Shown piece after piece: positions 18,201-26,423 of a stretch of 64,000 nucleotides of DNA. The position numbers and the translations under genes were made by a program. The notes under the pieces were generated by a model. It saw only the letters and a list, made by a program, of their open reading frames with translations, did no database searches and had not been told where the DNA came from. Every line of letters starts with the position of its first letter. The first letter of the stretch is position 1. This stretch comes from WHSW01 sp963777775 (GTDB taxonomy: Bacteria; Actinomycetota; Thermoleophilia; Solirubrobacterales; 70-9): the NCBI GenBank assembly GCA_963777775.1, contig CAVZRL010000009.1:806001-870000 (forward strand), in the 5' to 3' direction.

Positions 18201-19866
18201 GTGCGAGGCGCGAACGGCGGAGGGCTACTCGGCGGCCTCGATGCTCGCCAAGCTGGCGCGCGAGCGACGCGCGGTCGAGGTCCGGATCGCAGGCGAGCCG
18301 CGGTGGATCGCGACTGAGGACGCGGCGCTCTACCGCGACGCGCTCGGCGTGCCGCCTCCCGCCGGCCTGCCGGACTCCGATCTCGAGCCGGTCTCCGAGC
18401 CGATGGCGACGCTGGTGCGCCGCTACGCCCGCACCCACGGCCCGTTTCCGACCGCACAGGTAAACCGGCGTTACGGCCTCGACCTGACGCCGGGCCTGAA
18501 GCAGCTCGAGCAGGCCGGCGAACTGGTGCGCGGCGAGCTGCTCCCTGGCGGCAGCGAGCGCGAATGGTGCGATTCCGACGTCCTGCGCCGGGTCCGGCGG
18601 GCGAGCGTCGCGGCCCTGCGCCAGGAGGCGGAGGCCGTCGACTCGGCCGAGCTTGCCCGCTTCCTGCCGGCGTGGCAGAACGTCGACGTGCACCGGGCGG
18701 CTGGCGCCGGGCCCGACCGCCTCCGCGAGGCGCTGGTCCCGCTCCAGGGCCTAGCCCTGACCCCGGAGGTCTGGGAGCGCGACGTGCTCCCGCGCCGCCT
18801 CGGCGCCTACAGCCCCGCGTGGCTCGACCAGCTCACGACCAGTGGCGAGGTGGTCTGGATCGGCGCCGGCCCGCTGGCGCGCACCGGCAGGGTGGCGCTC
18901 TACTTCCGCGAGGACGTCCACCTCGCCGGTCCGCCGCCGGCGAACGCGAAGCTCGACCGCCCCGAGGGCGAGCTGCACGAAGCGATCCGCGAGCGGCTCG
19001 GCGCCGCGCCGTCGTTCTGGCTCGACCTGGTGACCGAGATCGAAGCCGAAAACGAGCAGCTCCACGCAGCTCTGTGGGACCTCGTCTGGGCCGGCGAGGT
19101 GACCAACGACGCCTTCGCGCCGCTGCGCGCGCGGCGTTTGAGCGCGGTCGGGGAACGCAGGCGCGCCACCCGCCGCTTTGCCTCACGCCGAAACCCGTCC
19201 CAGGACACGATCCAGGGGCGCTGGTCATTGACGGAGGCCCTGTTTCGTGCCGCGCCCGCCCAGGGTCCGCGGCTGCGCGCCCAGGCCGAGCTGATGCTCG
19301 AGCGCTACGGGATCGTGACCCGGGAGACTGTGCTCGGCGAAGGGGTGCCCGGCGGTTTCTCCTCCCTCTACGGCGAGCTCTCGAACCTCGAGATGCTCGG
19401 CACCGCGCGGCGCGGCTACTTCGTCGAGGGCTTGGGCGGAGCCCAGTTCGCGCTCGCGGGAGCGATCGAGCGGCTGCGCGGGATGCCGAGTCGCAACGGC
19501 GAGTACCTGATCCTGGCGGCGACCGATCCGGCCCAGCCCTACGGCGCCGCCCTGCGGTGGCCGAAGCGCGCCGAGGGTCGCCGGCCCGCCCGCGCCCCGG
19601 GGGCCTTCGTGCTGATGCTCGACGGCAAACCGATCGTCTACGTCGAGCGCGGCGGGAAGGGAATCGTGCGCCTGGCCGAGCTCGAGGGGAAGGCGCTCGT
19701 CGAAGCGGTTTCGCAGCTCGCCGATGCCGCCCGCGAGCAGCGGATCCCCAAGCTCGGCATCGAGCGAATCGACGGCGAGCCCGTGATCGGGTCCGGACTC
19801 GAGGAGCAGATCATCGCCGCCGGCTTCTCGCGCCAGCCGCGGCGCCTGGTCGCCGCAGCGGGCTGA
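15286..19866 (+). CDS. lhr: Large helicase-related protein Lhr
   Basis: 1526 residues, the full bacterial Lhr length. Walker A APTGSGKT (53-60), DEIH box (165-168), SAT-like LSATQRPLD, and motif VI QRVGRAGHQLG form the Lhr core. A long C-terminal half (about 900-1526) matches the Lhr-CTD winged-helix region. Lhr is a 3'-5' ssDNA translocase and RNA:DNA helicase linked to DNA repair in mycobacteria. Two low-complexity Pro/Ala/Ser-rich insertions lie near residues 250-285 and 340-365. TTG 15286 is 7 nt after TAAGAT; an ATG three codons later is the alternative. nei follows in a TGATG overlap. Confidence 0.93.
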   Translation: MRPMPKSSVKSDPLAAFSERTRRWFEASFEAPTPAQAQGWPKIASGANTLICAPTGSGKTLSAFLWGIDALSRNPESLGSGVRIVYVSPLKALSYDIERNLRAPLSGIGAEVSVGLRTGDTPQKERQAMRRTPPDVLITTPESLYLIITSQAREILTAVEAVIVDEIHAVAQSKRGAHLALTLERLSHLVAAEGNPEPQRIGLSATQRPLDRVARFLAGPKRECEIVDAGVRKQLDLEIVVPVDDMNNPNVPPASSASRAGADGSAVSTSMPPHSPDRIDPGPIEASLDPAANPRSIWPAIYPELLELVRTHTSTIIFVNNRRGAERLAKRLNELHNDQHEPELPATEQAANHASATDAPPAGQDPPATDKSIEEIARAHHGSLAHEERLVVEELLKSGKLPCLVATSSLELGIDMGAVDLVIQVESPKSVARGLQRVGRAGHQLGETSKGRIFPKFRADLLECAVVAKRMRAGEIEETVIPRNPLDVLAQHLVSMVADNEWEVDEVERLVTATEPFVELSREQLENVLDMLDGRYPSEKFAELRPRLVWDRTAGTVRGRKGARQLAVTNAGTIPDRGLYGVHLPDGRRVGELDEEMVYEARPGQTFLLGATTWRIEDITRDRVIVTPAPGVPGAVPFWRGDGIGRPSELGRAIGAFAREAVGADPETLAADNDLDRRAAENLVAYLREQQAATRVVPSDESLVVERFRDEIGDWRLCVLSPFGGRVHAAWGLALSARIRDRLDLEADAIWSDDGIVVHLPDADEPPDAELVLLEPDEVEDLVVRELGGSALFGARFRENAARSLLIPRAYPGKRTPLWQQRLRAQSLLEVAKDFPRFPVVLETYRECLRDVLDLPALVELLRDLHSRRISLVEVETQTASPFASSLLFDYVATYMYEGDTPNAERRAAALALDRDLLSELLGADELRELIDPEALDEVERSLQLKHPDALAKDRDALQQVLRRLGDLSAEECEARTAEGYSAASMLAKLARERRAVEVRIAGEPRWIATEDAALYRDALGVPPPAGLPDSDLEPVSEPMATLVRRYARTHGPFPTAQVNRRYGLDLTPGLKQLEQAGELVRGELLPGGSEREWCDSDVLRRVRRASVAALRQEAEAVDSAELARFLPAWQNVDVHRAAGAGPDRLREALVPLQGLALTPEVWERDVLPRRLGAYSPAWLDQLTTSGEVVWIGAGPLARTGRVALYFREDVHLAGPPPANAKLDRPEGELHEAIRERLGAAPSFWLDLVTEIEAENEQLHAALWDLVWAGEVTNDAFAPLRARRLSAVGERRRATRRFASRRNPSQDTIQGRWSLTEALFRAAPAQGPRLRAQAELMLERYGIVTRETVLGEGVPGGFSSLYGELSNLEMLGTARRGYFVEGLGGAQFALAGAIERLRGMPSRNGEYLILAATDPAQPYGAALRWPKRAEGRRPARAPGAFVLMLDGKPIVYVERGGKGIVRLAELEGKALVEAVSQLADAAREQRIPKLGIERIDGEPVIGSGLEEQIIAAGFSRQPRRLVAAAG

Positions 19867-20627
19867 TGCCCGAGGGAGACAGCGTCCATCGGGTTGCGAG
19901 GCGGCTGAACGCGGCGCTCGCGGGCCGCGAGCTCCAGCGTGCACAGGCGCCGAGCCCGCGTTCCCCGCTTCACCGCCGAGCCGAGGCGCTGCTCGGGCGT
20001 CGGCTCGATCGCGCCGAGGCCCGAGGCAAGCACCTGCTCGCGCACTTCAGCGGCGACCTCGTCCTCCACAGCCACCTGGGCATGAACGGGCGCTGGCGAT
20101 TCTTCTCCGGCGCCCGCGGCCCGCACGGCAGTCCCTGGCTGCTGCTCGCGGCGGATTCCGCCGTGGCGGCGCAAACCGGCGGCAAGCTGCTGCGGCTGGT
20201 CGACGAGTCCCGCCTGCGCGCCGACCCGGCGCTTCGCCGGCTTGGCCCGGACCCGTTGGGCGCGGGCTTCGACCGTGGCGAAGCTGCGCGGCGCCTGCGC
20301 GAGCTGGGCGGCGGACGCGAGGTCGGCGAGGCGCTGCTCGATCAGCGGATCGTCGCCGGGGTCGGGAACGCGATCCGCAACGAGGCCTGCTTCGCCGCCG
20401 GGGTGAGCCCGTGGCGCCCCGTCGACGAGCTCGGCGACGAGCAGGCCGAGTGCCTGATCGGCGCGGTCGAGTGGACGATGCGCGTTTCGCTCGAACGCGG
20501 CCGGCGTCCGCGTGCGATCTACCGCGCGACCAGGACCGGATGCCCGGCGTGCGGGGGACGGGTCAGCTCGCGAGGACAGGGGGATGCGAACCGGACCGCC
20601 TACTGGTGCACGCGCTGTCAGCCCTGA
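19866..20627 (+). CDS. nei: Fpg/Nei family DNA glycosylase (endonuclease VIII-like)
   Basis: 253-residue base-excision glycosylase/AP lyase. The catalytic N-terminus PEGDSV (Pro2, Glu3) is intact, with the conserved Lys in RGKHLL, the helix-two-turn-helix region LDQRIVAGVGNAIRNE, and a C-terminal zinc finger with CPAC and CTRC pairs. The PEGD start favours Nei over Fpg. ATG 19866 overlaps the lhr stop; the frame upstream is only lhr antiframe. The lhr-nei order is also found in mycobacteria, suggesting a joint role in repair. Confidence 0.92.
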   Translation: MPEGDSVHRVARRLNAALAGRELQRAQAPSPRSPLHRRAEALLGRRLDRAEARGKHLLAHFSGDLVLHSHLGMNGRWRFFSGARGPHGSPWLLLAADSAVAAQTGGKLLRLVDESRLRADPALRRLGPDPLGAGFDRGEAARRLRELGGGREVGEALLDQRIVAGVGNAIRNEACFAAGVSPWRPVDELGDEQAECLIGAVEWTMRVSLERGRRPRAIYRATRTGCPACGGRVSSRGQGDANRTAYWCTRCQP

Positions 20628-20684
20628 TCGTGGTGCGGGTTGGACGGTCGACCATCTTCGCCCCGAGCGGCGATACTTGAGCGG

Positions 20685-21368
20685 ATGCGATCAGGGTCCG
20701 CAGAGCTGCTCGGGCGCGTGCCGCTGTTCGCCGAGCTGTCGCCTCCCGAGCTTGACCGGATCGGTGCGGTGGCGGTTCCGCGCTCCTTCCCGAAAGGGGT
20801 CCGCGTCTTTCACGAGGGCGATTCGTCGGACGCCTGCTACATCGTCCGTGCCGGGGACCTGCGAGTTACCCGTGAGCATTCCGACGGGCGGGCGATCGCG
20901 CTGGCGACGCTCGGCCCGGGCGACTTCTTCGGCGAGCTCGCGATGCTGGACGGCGGCAGTCGCTCCGCCAGCGTCGAGACGCTGACCGACGCCGAGCTTC
21001 TCGCCCTGCCCGCCACCGACGTGCGGCGGGTGATCGCCGAGAACGGTGACATCGCGGCGAAGCTGATCGTCGCGATCACGCGCCGCCTGCGCGAGACCAA
21101 CGAGCGCGTCGCCCGCCAGTCCTTCCAAACCGTTCCGAGCCGAGTCGCGGGAGTGCTGGCGCAGCTGATCGCCGAGGAGGCGATCCCCGAGCATCGCGAG
21201 GGGGTGACGGTGCGGATGACCCAGGCGGACCTGGCGCAGCTCGCGGGCACCTCCCGTGAGAGCGTCAGCCGTTTCCTCGCCACGCTCGAGCGCGCCGGCG
21301 TGGTCGCAGTCGGCCGCGGCCGGGTCACGGTGCTCGAGCCCCGCCGCCTGCGGGCCTACATCTTCTGA
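20685..21368 (+). CDS. Crp/Fnr family transcriptional regulator
   Basis: 227 residues: an N-terminal cyclic-nucleotide-binding beta-roll (about 8-120, LGPGDFFGELAMLDGGSRSA) and a C-terminal Crp-type winged helix (about 145-220) with recognition-helix segment AGTSRESVSRFLATLERAG. The FGELAML and SRSA phosphate-cassette residues are kept, so cNMP binding is plausible; no Fe-S cysteines are present, so it is not Fnr-like. ATG 20685 lies 7 nt after GATACT, suggesting leaderless mRNA. pcm follows, apparently coupled through its stop codon. Confidence 0.9.
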   Translation: MRSGSAELLGRVPLFAELSPPELDRIGAVAVPRSFPKGVRVFHEGDSSDACYIVRAGDLRVTREHSDGRAIALATLGPGDFFGELAMLDGGSRSASVETLTDAELLALPATDVRRVIAENGDIAAKLIVAITRRLRETNERVARQSFQTVPSRVAGVLAQLIAEEAIPEHREGVTVRMTQADLAQLAGTSRESVSRFLATLERAGVVAVGRGRVTVLEPRRLRAYIF

Positions 21369-21394
21369 CCGACTTTGCAGCCAAGCGCCAGCGC

Positions 21395-22036
21395 ATGGTC
21401 GAGCGGCAGCTTCGGCGCCGCGGAATCAGCGACGAGCGCGTGCTCGCGGCGATGGGAGACGTCGCGCGCGAGCAGTTCGTCGGCGAACACCTGCGCGGGC
21501 GCGCCTACGCCGACGGGGCGTTGCCGATCGGCGACGAGCAGACGATCTCCCAGCCGTGGGTGGTGGCGGCGATCTGCCAGGGGCTGCGCCTTGACGGGGA
21601 CGAGCGGGTGCTCGAGGTCGGCACCGGCTCGGGCTACTCGGCCGCGGTCCTCGGGCGCTTGGCCCGCGAGGTGATCAGCATCGAGCGGATCGAAGGGCTG
21701 GCGATGGAGGCCCGCGAGCGCCTGTCCTCGCTCGGGATCGAGAACGTCGAGGTCCGGGTCGGCGACGGGACGCTGGGCGCCGCCGAGCGCGCCCCGTTTG
21801 CGGCGATCGCCGTCCATGCCAGCGCCCCGGCACCTCCGGCCAGCCTGCTCGAGCAGCTCGAGCTCGGCGGCCGGCTGGTGATCCCGCTCCGCGAGCCGGG
21901 GGCGGACATGCTGACCGTGCTCACTCGCGAGGCGGCCGGGTTCGATCTCGAGACCGGCGACGGGATCGCGCGCCGGCCGATCGCACCGTGTCGCTTCGTC
22001 CCCCTGCTCGGCGAGCAGGGATTCGGGGTCGAGTGA
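21395..22036 (+). CDS. pcm: Protein-L-isoaspartate O-methyltransferase
   Basis: SAM-dependent repair methyltransferase for isoaspartyl residues. Seen: QTISQPWVVAAI substrate loop, motif I VLEVGTGSGYSAAVLG, VRVGDGTLG and the LGGRLVIPL strand. 213 residues from ATG 21395. The family normally carries about ten residues before MVERQLRRRGI, and here the in-frame codons LTDFAAKRQR fit that. They begin with CTG 21365, which overlaps the Crp stop as CTGA. The real protein may therefore start at 21365 with 223 residues. Confidence 0.88.
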   Translation: MVERQLRRRGISDERVLAAMGDVAREQFVGEHLRGRAYADGALPIGDEQTISQPWVVAAICQGLRLDGDERVLEVGTGSGYSAAVLGRLAREVISIERIEGLAMEARERLSSLGIENVEVRVGDGTLGAAERAPFAAIAVHASAPAPPASLLEQLELGGRLVIPLREPGADMLTVLTREAAGFDLETGDGIARRPIAPCRFVPLLGEQGFGVE

Positions 22037-22058
22037 ACGCGCGATAGGCTCAGCGCTC

Positions 22059-22466
22059 ATGCCAAGGGGCTTCTATGCGCTCAACTTCTTCTCGCCCGCG
22101 TTCGTCGACCAGCTCAAGCGGGGGCGAAAGACAGCGACGATCAGACTCGGTGACAAGGCGCGCAAGTACGAGCGCGGCCAGCTCGTCTGGGTCACGGTCG
22201 GCCACCAACACAGCCCGCGTGAGCGCATCTTCACCGCGGTGATCGACGACGTCGAGGTCAAGCGTGCCCGCGACCTCTCGCCACGCGATATCGAGCACGA
22301 CAACCCGGAGTTTCGGCGGCTCGAGGAGACGCTCGGCTTCATGCGCCAGATCTACGGGCGCGAGATCGATCCCGAGGAGACGGTGACCGTTGTCCGCTTC
22401 TCGCAGGTGATCGAGACCCCCCACGGCGCCCAGTTCGGCAACGGCGAGACGCCCTCGCGAAACTGA
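22059..22466 (+). CDS. ASCH-domain protein
   Basis: 135 residues of the ASCH/PUA-like fold, proposed to bind RNA. The characteristic GRKTATIRLGDKARKYERGQ segment lies near 22-41, with the central strand RIFTAVIDDVEVKRARDL after it. No catalytic motif is evident. ATG 22059 is 8 nt after the hexamer TAGGCT (22045-22050), so the transcript is probably leaderless. Its neighbours (pcm, SRPBCC) suggest no clear shared pathway. Confidence 0.8.
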   Translation: MPRGFYALNFFSPAFVDQLKRGRKTATIRLGDKARKYERGQLVWVTVGHQHSPRERIFTAVIDDVEVKRARDLSPRDIEHDNPEFRRLEETLGFMRQIYGREIDPEETVTVVRFSQVIETPHGAQFGNGETPSRN

Positions 22467-22475
22467 GGCTCGCCG

Positions 22476-22952
22476 GTGGCGACCGAGTACAGGTTCCTGA
22501 CCACCTGGCTGCTCGAGTCCCCCCGCGAGCCGATCTGGGAGGCCGTTTTCGACCAGAAGTCCTGGCCGAGCTGGTGGCGCGGGGTCGAGGACGTGGTCGA
22601 GCTCGACCCCGGCGACGAGCACGGGGTCGGCTCGCACTCGCGGCTCACCTGGCGCTCGAAGCTCCCCTACGACCTGGTCTTCGAGGCCCACACCGAGGCC
22701 GTTGCCAGGCCGCACCTGATCGAGGCGCGCGCCGAGGGCGAGCTGACCGGCATCGGCCGCTGGCGCCTGTTCGAGCAGGGCGGGGTGACCGCGGTCCTCT
22801 ACGAGTGGAACGTGGCGACCTCGAAGCCGTGGATGAACGCGCTCGCCCCGGCGCTGCGCCCGGCGTTCGAGTGGAACCACAACTGGGTGATGCGCAACGG
22901 CGGCCTCGGGATCGCCGCCCTGCTCGACTGCCGGCTGCTGGCGGCCGACTGA
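22476..22952 (+). CDS. SRPBCC (START/Bet v1-like) family protein
   Basis: 158 residues of the polyketide-cyclase/SRPBCC fold: the opening strand TEYRFLTTWLLESPREPIWE, IGRWRLFEQGG strands, and a long C-terminal helix with LRPAFEWNHNWVMRNG. These proteins bind hydrophobic ligands; the ligand is unknown. GTG 22476 follows the ASCH gene by nine bases, so the pair is probably co-transcribed. Confidence 0.78.
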   Translation: MATEYRFLTTWLLESPREPIWEAVFDQKSWPSWWRGVEDVVELDPGDEHGVGSHSRLTWRSKLPYDLVFEAHTEAVARPHLIEARAEGELTGIGRWRLFEQGGVTAVLYEWNVATSKPWMNALAPALRPAFEWNHNWVMRNGGLGIAALLDCRLLAAD

Positions 22953-22984
22953 GCCGGTATCTAAGTCGCAGCGACTGAGATCTG

Positions 22985-23013
22985 TTGACGTTTCGCGGCG
23001 GCGACGCTACACT
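22985..23013 (+). promoter_or_regulatory. SigA-type promoter of groES-groEL
   Basis: TTGACG (-35, 22985-22990), a 17-bp spacer and TACACT (-10, 23008-23013) make the best housekeeping promoter in the window. The transcript would start about 23020, directly at the CIRCE operator. Confidence 0.85.
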
Positions 23014-23022
23014 GACGGCGTC

Positions 23023-23049
23023 TTGGCACTCCCATCTGTAGAGTGCCAA
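23023..23049 (+). promoter_or_regulatory. CIRCE operator (HrcA binding site)
   Basis: Perfect inverted repeat TTGGCACTC-N9-GAGTGCCAA, one outer base pair longer if C23022/G23050 is counted. It matches the CIRCE consensus TTAGCACTC-N9-GAGTGCTAA with a compensated change in each arm. It lies at the expected transcription start, so HrcA should repress groES-groEL until heat shock. hrcA is not in this window. Confidence 0.95.
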
Positions 23050-23103
23050 GCGAGTCGCACCGAGACTTGTAGAAGCCCGAACCACGCACCACGGAGGTAA
23101 CGA

Positions 23104-23394
23104 ATGAACCTGAAGCCGCTTGGCGATCGCCTGATCGTCAAGGCGATCGAGGAGGAGGAGACGACGTCGAGTGGCATCGTTCTCCCCGACACCGCCAAGG
23201 AGAAGCCCCAGAAGGGCACGGTCGTCGCCGTTGGCGACGGCGCCTGGGACGAGGACGGCGAGAAGCGGATCCCGCTCGACGTCGCCGAGGGCGACGAGGT
23301 CCTCTACAGCAAGTACGGCGGCACCGAGATCAAGGTCGACGGCGATGACCTGCTCGTGCTGCGCGAGTCCGACGTCCTCGCGAAGGTCGTCTGA
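23104..23394 (+). CDS. groES: Co-chaperonin GroES
   Basis: 96-residue chaperonin-10 that caps the GroEL ring. LKPLGDRLIVKAIEEEETTSSG, the mobile loop, and EGDEVLYSKYGGTEIKVDG are diagnostic. The ATG has a strong GGAGGT Shine-Dalgarno (23094-23099), in contrast to the leaderless genes nearby. A 5' leader of about 80 nt contains CIRCE. groEL follows after 37 bp. Confidence 0.97.
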   Translation: MNLKPLGDRLIVKAIEEEETTSSGIVLPDTAKEKPQKGTVVAVGDGAWDEDGEKRIPLDVAEGDEVLYSKYGGTEIKVDGDDLLVLRESDVLAKVV

Positions 23395-23431
23395 CCAACC
23401 GACTTAGACCGACCGAAAGGAAGCAGAGAAG

Positions 23432-25063
23432 ATGGCTCACAAGGAGCTCAAGTACGACGCGGAGGCGCGGGCGGCACTACAGAACGGTGTCGACGCCGTC
23501 GCCAACGCGGTCAAGGTCACGCTCGGCCCGAAGGGCCGCTACGTGGTCCTCGACAAGAAGTTCGGCGCGCCGACGATCACCAACGACGGGGTCACGATCG
23601 CGCGCGAGATCGATATCGAGGACGTGTTCGAGAACCAGGGCGCCCAGCTTGTCCGCGAGGTCGCCACGGCGACCAACGACGTCGCCGGTGACGGGACGAC
23701 GACGGCGACCCTGCTCGCCCAGACGATCGTCCGCCACGGGCTCAAGAACGTCGCGGCGGGCGCCAACCCCCTGGCGCTTCGGCGCGGGATCGAGACGGCC
23801 GTCGATCAGGTCGTCGACCACCTGCGCGACAAGCAGTCCAAGGAGGTCGGCGGCAAGGAGCAGATCGCCCGCGTCGCCGCGATCTCGGCGGCCGACGAGG
23901 AGATCGGCAACGTGATCGCCGACGCGATCGAGAAGGTCGGCAAGGACGGCGTCGTCAACGTCGAGGAAGGCCAGACCTTCGGCATGGAGCTCGAGTTCAC
24001 CGAGGGGATGCAGTTCGACAAGGGCTACATCTCGCCGTACATGGTCACCGACCAGGAGCGCATGGAGGCGGTCCTCGAGGACCCCTACATCCTGATCGCG
24101 AATCAGAAGATCGGCTCGGTGCGCGACATGCTGCCGGTGCTCGAGCAGGTGATGCAGGCCGGCAAGCCGCTGGTGATCGTCGCCGAGGACGTCGAGGGCG
24201 AGAGCCTCGCGACCCTGGTCGTCAACAAGCTCCGCGGCACCTTCACCGGCGTCGCGGTCAAGGCGCCCGGGTTCGGCGACCGCCGCAAGCGGATGCTCGA
24301 GGACATCGCGATCCTCAGCGGCGGCGAGGTGATCACCGAGGAGATGGGCCTGAAGCTCGAGAACACGCAGGTCTCGCAGCTCGGCCACGCCCGGCGCGTC
24401 GTCGTCTCCAAGGACACGACGACGATCATCGACGGGGCCGGCGAGAAGTCCGACATCGAGGGCCGGATCAACCAGATTCGCTCCGAGATCGAGAACACCG
24501 ACTCCGATTTCGACCGCGAGAAGCTCCAGGAGCGCCTGGCGAAGCTCGCGGGCGGTGTCGCGGTGGTCAAGGTCGGCGCCGCCACCGAGACCGAGATGAA
24601 GGAGAAGAAGCACCGGGTCGAGGACGCCCTGCAGGCGACCCGTGCGGCGCTCGAGGAGGGCATCGTGCCCGGCGGCGGAGTGGCGCTGCTCAACGCCCAG
24701 GACGCGATCAAGCCCGACGGGCTCGAGAGCGACGAGGCGACGGGCGCGGAGATCATCCGCCGCTCGCTCGAGGAGCCGATCCGGCAGATCGCCGAGAACT
24801 CGGGACTCGAGGGCTCGGTCGTGGTCGAGAAGATCCGCGGGCTGAAGCCAGGCGAGGGCCTGGACGCCGAGTCCGGCGACTACGGCGACCTGGTCAAGGC
24901 CGGCGTCATCGACCCGACGATGGTCACCCGTTCGGCGCTGCAGAACGCGGCCTCGATCGCGAAGAACATCCTCACGACCGAGGCGATCGTCGCAGAGCCG
25001 CCCGAGAAGGAGGGCGCCGGGATGCCCGGTGGCGGGATGCCCGATATGGGCGGGATGATGTAG
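23432..25063 (+). CDS. groEL: 60-kDa chaperonin GroEL
   Basis: 543-residue ATP-dependent folding chaperonin. Seen: equatorial domain with VTLGPKGRYVVLDKKFG and DVAGDGTTTATLLAQ (ATP site), apical domain KAPGFGDRRKRMLEDIAILSGG as two adjoining conserved pieces, EGIVPGGGVALL, and the C-terminal GGM-type tail ending GGMPDMGGMM. Length and tail are typical. The Shine-Dalgarno GAAAGGA precedes ATG 23432. Co-transcribed with groES and followed by two hairpins. Confidence 0.98.
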   Translation: MAHKELKYDAEARAALQNGVDAVANAVKVTLGPKGRYVVLDKKFGAPTITNDGVTIAREIDIEDVFENQGAQLVREVATATNDVAGDGTTTATLLAQTIVRHGLKNVAAGANPLALRRGIETAVDQVVDHLRDKQSKEVGGKEQIARVAAISAADEEIGNVIADAIEKVGKDGVVNVEEGQTFGMELEFTEGMQFDKGYISPYMVTDQERMEAVLEDPYILIANQKIGSVRDMLPVLEQVMQAGKPLVIVAEDVEGESLATLVVNKLRGTFTGVAVKAPGFGDRRKRMLEDIAILSGGEVITEEMGLKLENTQVSQLGHARRVVVSKDTTTIIDGAGEKSDIEGRINQIRSEIENTDSDFDREKLQERLAKLAGGVAVVKVGAATETEMKEKKHRVEDALQATRAALEEGIVPGGGVALLNAQDAIKPDGLESDEATGAEIIRRSLEEPIRQIAENSGLEGSVVVEKIRGLKPGEGLDAESGDYGDLVKAGVIDPTMVTRSALQNAASIAKNILTTEAIVAEPPEKEGAGMPGGGMPDMGGMM

Positions 25064-25080
25064 CCGTCGCTTCGGCGACC

Positions 25081-25136
25081 GCCGCCCGCCACGGGCGGCA
25101 GCTTCGAGAGGCCCGGGCCGGTCGCCCGGGCCTCTC
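25081..25136. terminator. Double-hairpin terminator between groEL and the convergent gene
   Basis: Hairpin 1: GCCGCCCG/CGGGCGGC with a 3-nt loop (25081-25099). Hairpin 2: a perfect 13-bp stem GAGAGGCCCGGGC/GCCCGGGCCTCTC with a 5-nt loop (25106-25136). There is no U-tract, as often in high-GC actinobacteria. Its position between convergent ends suggests it works for both strands. Confidence 0.75.
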
Positions 25137-25171
25137 TGCGTCTCGCCCGGGGATCCGGTGGTCGCCGGGTC

Positions 25172-26056
25172 CTAGCCGGCGGCGAGCACGGCCCCCATCG
25201 GCACCGGCTCGACGCCGAGCGCGCGCACGTCGGCGTCGCCACGCACGCTGACCATCGGAACCTCCATCAGCTCCGCCTCCTCCCAGGTCGCGAAGACGGC
25301 GTCGCCGACGGCCTTGCGCAGGCCGGTGAGCCCGTAGTGGACGATCCCGAGCGGCACGTGGACAAGCACCCGCTCGCGGCCGTTGGCCCGCGCGATCAGG
25401 CGCGCCATCTGGTCGTAGGTCAGCCGCTCGGGCCCGGCAAGCTGATGACGGCGGTCGCCCTCGCCGCGATCGAGGTCGGCAAGCACGCAGCGGGCCACGT
25501 CACGGGCCCAGATCGGCTCATAGAGCGAGCGCCCGTCACCGGAGATCGGCAGGACCGGCAGCAGCGAGAGACGTCGCATCGTCCTCACCCAGGGATCGTC
25601 GGGCGCGTAGACGATCGAGGGCGCGAAGACGGTCGTCGTCAGCTCGGAAGCACGCACCGCGTGCTCGGCGAGCGCCTTGGCCCGGAAGAACCGGGTGCGT
25701 TGGATCGGGGTTGCCCCGATCGCCGAGAAGAAGACGAAGCGGTCCAGGCCGGTGGTCTCCGCGCCGCGCAGCAGGCGCGCTGTGGCGAGCCCGTTGAGCT
25801 CCTCCACCCGGGCGTGCCGCTGATCGCGGATCGCCGCCGCGAGGTGGATCACGGTGCCGACGCCGCGCAGCGCCCCGCGGATCACCCGGGGGTCGGCGAG
25901 GTCGGCGAGGTCGCCGAGCACGATCCGAACCTCGACCCGCAGCCGACCCAGGCGACGCGGGTCACGGACCAGCACCCGCACCTCCTCGCCTCGCTCGAGC
26001 AGCTGCGGCAGCAGCTCGCGGCCGACGGTCCCCGTCGCTCCAGTAACCAAGATCAC
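25172..26056 (-). CDS. NAD(P)-binding Rossmann (atypical SDR, NDUFA9-like) protein
   Basis: 294-residue atypical short-chain dehydrogenase-like protein (NmrA/NDUFA9 group): GATGTVGRELLPQLLERG at the N-terminus, HLAAAIRDQRHARVEELN, and a degenerate active site lacking a clear YxxxK, so it may bind cofactor without redox activity. The frame extends upstream to 26323. GTG 26056, however, gives the canonical first strand VILVTGATG and lies 7 nt after TAGAGT (26064-26069 on the opposite strand), so it is taken as a leaderless start. Confidence 0.82.
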   Translation of the reverse strand: MILVTGATGTVGRELLPQLLERGEEVRVLVRDPRRLGRLRVEVRIVLGDLADLADPRVIRGALRGVGTVIHLAAAIRDQRHARVEELNGLATARLLRGAETTGLDRFVFFSAIGATPIQRTRFFRAKALAEHAVRASELTTTVFAPSIVYAPDDPWVRTMRRLSLLPVLPISGDGRSLYEPIWARDVARCVLADLDRGEGDRRHQLAGPERLTYDQMARLIARANGRERVLVHVPLGIVHYGLTGLRKAVGDAVFATWEEAELMEVPMVSVRGDADVRALGVEPVPMGAVLAAG

Positions 26057-26151
26057 GGGGGGAACTCTAAAATGCTCGGTTCGCTCGCCGGGTCCGCCCC
26101 GTGTGGGCGGGTTGAAGCCGGACGCCAGACGACAGAAAGGGTTCCAGAGAC

Positions 26152-26415
26152 TTGGCCTACGTGATCGCCGAGCCCTGCATCGGTCAGAAGGACAACTCGT
26201 GCGTCGAGGTCTGCCCGGTCGACTGCATCCACCCGACTCCCGACGAGTCCGGCTACGACGGCGTCGAGCAGCTCTACATCGACCCGGACGAGTGCATCGA
26301 CTGCGACGCCTGCGTCGAGGCATGCCCGGTCGACGCCTGCTTCGCCGAGGACCAGCTCCCCGGCGAGTGGGCGAAGTACACGGCGATCAACGCCGAGTAC
26401 TACGCCGGCAAGTAG
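26152..26415 (+). CDS. fdxA: Seven-iron ferredoxin (3Fe-4S/4Fe-4S)
   Basis: 87-residue electron carrier. Cysteines at 9, 17, 21 and 25 and at 48, 51, 54 and 58 give the two-cluster FdxA pattern (CIGQKDNSCVEVCPVDCI, then CIDCDACVEACPVDACF). The N-terminus AYVIAEPC is nearly invariant in the family. It starts at TTG 26152 with an AGAAAGG Shine-Dalgarno about 11 bases upstream; no better start exists. It is convergent with the methyltransferase gene. Confidence 0.93.
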   Translation: MAYVIAEPCIGQKDNSCVEVCPVDCIHPTPDESGYDGVEQLYIDPDECIDCDACVEACPVDACFAEDQLPGEWAKYTAINAEYYAGK

Positions 26416-26423
26416 ACCTCGGC

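Noticed and set aside
16432..18693. Long minus-strand open frame (753 codons) inside lhr
   Set aside because: Arg/Gln/Val-rich shadow of lhr with no motif.
22964..22976. AGTCG-CAG-CGACT palindrome before the groES promoter as terminator or operator
   Set aside because: Only a 5-bp stem with no U-tract; too weak to call.
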